42,618 bases of DNA from Galbitalea sp036266835 (lineage in GTDB: Bacteria > Actinomycetota > Actinomycetes > Actinomycetales > Microbacteriaceae): NCBI GenBank assembly GCA_036266835.1, contig DATAXD010000065.1, positions 1-42,618 of the forward strand. The letters run 5' to 3'. The position numbers were made by a program, and so were the translations under genes. Below, one piece after another: positions 40,052 to 42,618 of the stretch. The notes under the pieces are model-generated. The model had not been told where the DNA came from, ran no database searches, and saw only the letters and a list, made by a program, of their open reading frames with translations. Within the stretch, counting starts at the first letter, position 1; each line of letters starts with the position of its first letter.

Positions 40052-40900
40052 TCACGCCAGAATGCGCGCACCCGCGAAGATCAACACAACGACATCGATC
40101 ATCGCGGCCAGGATAATGAGCCGGAAATGCAGCCTCGTCGAACGCCTGATCAACGCCACGCCGATGGCCGCGATCACAATCGTTAGCGAAAGGCCAATGT
40201 CCGCGGGCAGAAAACGGATCCCGCCGGCATTGAAGAATTCCAGAACGGATGCCCCCAGGAGCACCGCATATGTGATCCCGCTCGACCACCGACGACCAAG
40301 GTGCTGCGGAAGGCCGCTGATTCCCGTGGCTTCGTCATCCTCGAAGTCGGGCAAGGTATTCGCGAAGTGCCCGGCCACGCCCAGCAATCCGCCCACCCCC
40401 AGCGCCCATAGGGCAGGCTCGGCCGGCATCGGCCGGGCGAGGGTCACGATCGCGGGAAGTGAACCGAAGCTGAGGATGTAGGGGACGACCGAGAACACGG
40501 TCTTCTTGAGACCGAGGTTGTAGGCCCACGCGAGCGCGATCGCAACGATCAACACCAGGCCGGATTCCCATCCGAGCGGCAGCGAAAGAAAGGCCATGAT
40601 TCCTGCGCTGATCCACGCCGCGGCCCGAACGGCCCCGACGCTGATCCGGCCGATAGCCACGGGCTTGTCTGTGCGACCGACGGCTCGGTCGCGTTCCGCG
40701 TCGATCCAGTCGTTCGACAGGCCGACCGACAGCTGGCCAGCAAACATTGCCAGTCCGACGAAGACGATTCGGAGCGCGTCAAGACCCGCCCCGAAGCCGA
40801 GCGCCGCAGTAATGAGAGTTACCGCGATTGATGGTCCAGGATGCGAAGATCGCAGAAGCGCCAGCAATTTACCGGGATTCTGAGCCGTCTCCGCCGACAT
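40052..40900 (-). CDS. UbiA-family prenyltransferase
   Basis: A 282-residue membrane protein with about 8-9 helices. The two Asp-rich motifs that bind Mg-prenyl-diphosphate are NDWIDAERDRAVGRTDKP (residues 63-80) and DFEDDEATG (about 185-193). The family attaches prenyl chains to aromatic rings or to other acceptors (menaquinone, heme, decaprenyl-phosphoribose). The partner substrate is unknown; the surroundings (a sugar operon and a LacI regulator) do not help. ATG at 40900 lies 61 bp from the divergent LacI start. Confidence 0.87.
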   Translation of the reverse strand: MSAETAQNPGKLLALLRSSHPGPSIAVTLITAALGFGAGLDALRIVFVGLAMFAGQLSVGLSNDWIDAERDRAVGRTDKPVAIGRISVGAVRAAAWISAGIMAFLSLPLGWESGLVLIVAIALAWAYNLGLKKTVFSVVPYILSFGSLPAIVTLARPMPAEPALWALGVGGLLGVAGHFANTLPDFEDDEATGISGLPQHLGRRWSSGITYAVLLGASVLEFFNAGGIRFLPADIGLSLTIVIAAIGVALIRRSTRLHFRLIILAAMIDVVVLIFAGARILA

Positions 40901-40923
40901 CTGGCCAGTGTATCCCCGCGATC

Positions 40924-40957
40924 TTGCAAGAAATTGCGATCATTTGCGTAGAATTGC
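40924..40957 (+). promoter_or_regulatory. Autoregulatory promoter and operator of LacI gene
   Basis: TTGC occurs four times at exact 10-bp spacing (40924, 40934, 40944, 40954). GCAAGAAATTGC (40926-40937) fits GCAA-N4-TTGC, the same as a site before the GH13 gene. TAGAAT (40949-40954) is a -10 element with TTGCAA (40924-40929) as -35. The ATG follows at 40962, so the message is probably leaderless. Confidence 0.65.
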
Positions 40958-40961
40958 GGCC

Positions 40962-41960
40962 ATGTCGCAGAGACTCGCCGAGGTTGCTCGCAAGGTTGGT
41001 GTCAGTGAAGCCACGGTCAGCCGCGTTCTCAACGAGAAACCCGGTGTGTCCCAGGCCACACGCACGGCCGTACTCACCGCTCTGGATGTGCTCGGGTATG
41101 AGCGACCCACCAAGCTCCGCGGTGAGCGCGCGCGCCTAGTCGGGCTGTTCCTGCCGGAGTTGCAGAACCCGATTTTCCCGGCATTTGGCGAGGTTCTTGG
41201 CGGCGGACTCGCGCAAAACGGCTACACGCCAGTGCTGTGCACGCAAACCGTCGGCGGGATCTCCGAAGCGGACTACGTCGACCTCCTCCTGCAGCAGCAG
41301 GTCTCGGGTGTCGTCTTCGTCGGCGGCCAGTACAGCCAGGAGAGCTCCAGCCACGATCACTACGCGCGACTCAACGACCTGAAGCTCCCGACCGTCCTGG
41401 TCAACGCGTCGATCTCCAAGCTGGGCTTTGCGACGGTGTCAACCGATGACTCGGTCGCAATCCAGCAAGCCTGGAGTCATCTCATCCAGCTCGGCCATTC
41501 GCGCATCGGTCTGGTGCTCGGACCCAGCGATCACGTGCCATCGCAGCGCAAGCTGGCAGCAGCCCGCGCCATTGCGGGAGATGCGCTTCCGCCAGAATTC
41601 ATCGCGAATTCGCACTATTCGCTCGAGGCGGGTCAGGCGGCGGCGACTCGTCTGCTCGGTTCCGGCGTGACTGCGATGATCTGCGCGTCCGATCCCATCG
41701 CGCTGGGCGCAGTGCGGGCAGTTCGTCGCGCCGGACTGCGAGTACCCGAGGACGTGTCGGTAATCGGTTATGACGATTCCGCGCTGATGAACTGTGTCGA
41801 GCCGCCGCTGACAACCGTGCGGCAACCGATCGAGACGATGGGTCGGATGGTCATCGAGCTGCTCGTGAGCCAGATCAACGGAACGGCCACCGCCCCCGAC
41901 GAGTTCCTGTTCGAGCCGGAGCTCGTGGTTCGCGGTTCGACGGGTCCGGTCGCGGCGTAG
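40962..41960 (+). CDS. LacI-family transcriptional regulator
   Basis: A 332-residue repressor. The helix-turn-helix is at the N-terminus (RLAEVARKVGVSEATVSRVLNEKPGVSQATRTAVLTALDVLGYERP, residues 4-49), followed by a sugar-binding domain (RLVGLFLPELQNPIFPAFGEVLGG ... GVTAMICASDPIALGAVRAVRRAGLRVPEDVSVIGYDDS). ATG at 40962 places the HTH at the extreme N-terminus, as in the family; the longer frame is untranslated leader. It precedes a GH13 alpha-glucosidase and shares an operator motif with it, so it probably senses a maltose-like sugar and represses both. Confidence 0.93.
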   Translation: MSQRLAEVARKVGVSEATVSRVLNEKPGVSQATRTAVLTALDVLGYERPTKLRGERARLVGLFLPELQNPIFPAFGEVLGGGLAQNGYTPVLCTQTVGGISEADYVDLLLQQQVSGVVFVGGQYSQESSSHDHYARLNDLKLPTVLVNASISKLGFATVSTDDSVAIQQAWSHLIQLGHSRIGLVLGPSDHVPSQRKLAAARAIAGDALPPEFIANSHYSLEAGQAAATRLLGSGVTAMICASDPIALGAVRAVRRAGLRVPEDVSVIGYDDSALMNCVEPPLTTVRQPIETMGRMVIELLVSQINGTATAPDEFLFEPELVVRGSTGPVAA

Positions 41961-42007
41961 GCGGTCGCGATCGTCGAGTCAGCCTTACGGAATGTGAGCA
42001 AGTCGCC

Positions 42008-42073
42008 GCAATTCATTGCAACTTACTTACTATTTGTTTAGTTCTTGCATCATTCTGTCAAGTTCGCTACATT
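42008..42073 (+). promoter_or_regulatory. Operator and promoter of GH13 gene
   Basis: GCAATTCATTGC (42008-42019) is a palindrome of the GCAA-N4-TTGC type. TTGCAT (42045-42050), a 17-bp spacer and TACATT (42068-42073) form a good promoter. The operator lies 26 bp upstream of the -35 element. The 167-bp gap after the LacI gene otherwise has no gene. Confidence 0.65.
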
Positions 42074-42127
42074 CTGACCAACCTGCTGCGTTAGCTAGAA
42101 CGCGGCTTCGATCAGAATTGAGCCCCA

Positions 42128-42618
42128 GTGGACACTGCTGTCCTCAAGCAAGGACCCGCCGGTACCCAGACGGATCCGAAGTCGGTACTGGTCGCGCCCA
42201 GCACGACCGATCCGCTCTGGTGGCGCAGCGCTGTCATCTACCAGATCTACATCCGCAGCTTCGCGGACGGTAACGGCGATGGCACTGGAGACCTTGCTGG
42301 CGTGCGTTCACACCTCGGATACCTGCGCGACCTTGGCGTCGACGCGATCTGGTTCACACCGTGGTATCCGTCTCCGCTCGCCGACGGCGGCTACGACGTC
42401 GAGAACTACTTCGAAATTCATCCTTCGTTCGGTGACCTCGAACAAGCCGAGGCTCTGATCCGCGAGGCGCTTGCGCTCGGCATCCGCACGATCATCGACA
42501 TCGTTCCCAACCACATCTCGTACAAGCACCCCTGGTTCCAGGCGGCGCTGAAGGCTGGCCCCGGCTCTCCCGAGCGCGAACGCTTCTGGTTCCGCCCGGG
42601 CCAGGGACCGAACGGCGA
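42128..42618 (+). CDS. GH13 alpha-glucosidase, 5' end
   Basis: The frame runs off the right edge with 163 codons seen. WWRSAVIYQIYIRSFADGNGDGTGDLAGV (about residues 31-59) and LGVDAIWFTPWYPSP, DGGYDVENYFEIHPSFG, and IIDIVPNHISYKHPWF (region I, the DxxxNH motif) identify an alpha-amylase-family enzyme of the oligo-1,6-glucosidase/alpha-glucosidase group. GTG at 42128 is the best start, though its ribosome-binding site is weak (GAG). It probably hydrolyses maltose-type oligosaccharides in the cytoplasm under the LacI regulator. Confidence 0.88.
   Translation, partial: MDTAVLKQGPAGTQTDPKSVLVAPSTTDPLWWRSAVIYQIYIRSFADGNGDGTGDLAGVRSHLGYLRDLGVDAIWFTPWYPSPLADGGYDVENYFEIHPSFGDLEQAEALIREALALGIRTIIDIVPNHISYKHPWFQAALKAGPGSPERERFWFRPGQGPNG

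Noticed and set aside
39855..40289. 144-residue minus-strand frame
   Set aside because: It overlaps the prenyltransferase out of frame and shows no domain, ribosome-binding site or known family; at most a remnant.

Overview
The window is a high-GC chromosomal segment with short intergenic gaps, many 4-base start/stop overlaps (ATGA, GTGA, TTGA) and frequent GTG/TTG starts. The gene content (nadD and rsfS flanking a Pro/Gln-rich membrane protein, a DUF222/HNH protein, actinobacterial ECF sigma factor, IdeR-type iron box, CE1758-type luciferase-like enzyme) points to an actinobacterium, most likely Microbacteriaceae. A dispersed palindrome at 39865-39903 of a kind I associate with that family agrees. 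No rRNA, CRISPR array, prophage or intact insertion sequence was seen; there is one tRNA (Ala, GGC).

Layout. 1-3361: nadD, a tail-anchored Pro/Gln-rich protein, rsfS and an acetyltransferase. 3358-8482: a TetR regulator divergent from a tautomerase-like gene with two palindromic operators, a DUF222/HNH protein, galE, tRNA-Ala, an acetyltransferase and a free-standing FtsK-gamma-like protein. 8479-13093: a PrmC-related methyltransferase and an iron ABC importer (lipoprotein, double permease, ATPase) behind an IdeR/DtxR box. 13289-20749: a lipid locus (below). 20839-25923: luciferase-like monooxygenase, cold-shock protein, SigK-like sigma factor, and a hydrolase-TetR-SDR operon. 26017-33063: nucleoside hydrolase, DEAD/DEAH helicase with a DUF3516-like C-terminus, alditol-oxidase-like flavoprotein, lipase-like hydrolase, MFS exporter. 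33060-39759: sugar operon (ROK regulator, ABC binding protein and two permeases, GH4 enzyme, sugar kinase). 40052-42618: UbiA-type prenyltransferase, LacI regulator, and the start of a GH13 alpha-glucosidase.

The standout is 13289-20749. Two divergent operons share a 76-bp gap. Leftward: SDR reductase, PlsC-type acyltransferase, and a clear homologue of alkyl-dihydroxyacetonephosphate synthase (AGPS). Rightward: a ferritin-like protein with a broken di-iron site, a fatty acyl reductase fused to a HAD phosphatase-like domain, and a ferritin-like paralogue with a complete di-iron site. These match the aerobic animal-type ether-lipid pathway step for step (acyl-CoA to fatty alcohol; acyl-DHAP; alkyl-DHAP; ketone reduction; second acylation; dephosphorylation). 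The di-iron pair is a candidate for an O2-dependent step, possibly vinyl-ether (plasmalogen) formation by an enzyme unlike CarF/TMEM189. That last assignment is inference.

Regulatory sites can be read at several promoters: tandem TetR operators at 3950-3991 and 25940-25979, an iron box at 9327-9345, a ROK operator over a promoter at 39822-39839, and a shared LacI operator GCAA-N4-TTGC at 40926 and 42008. By hand count the hexamer GGATGC/GCATCC occurs about 110 times, several-fold above base-composition expectation.
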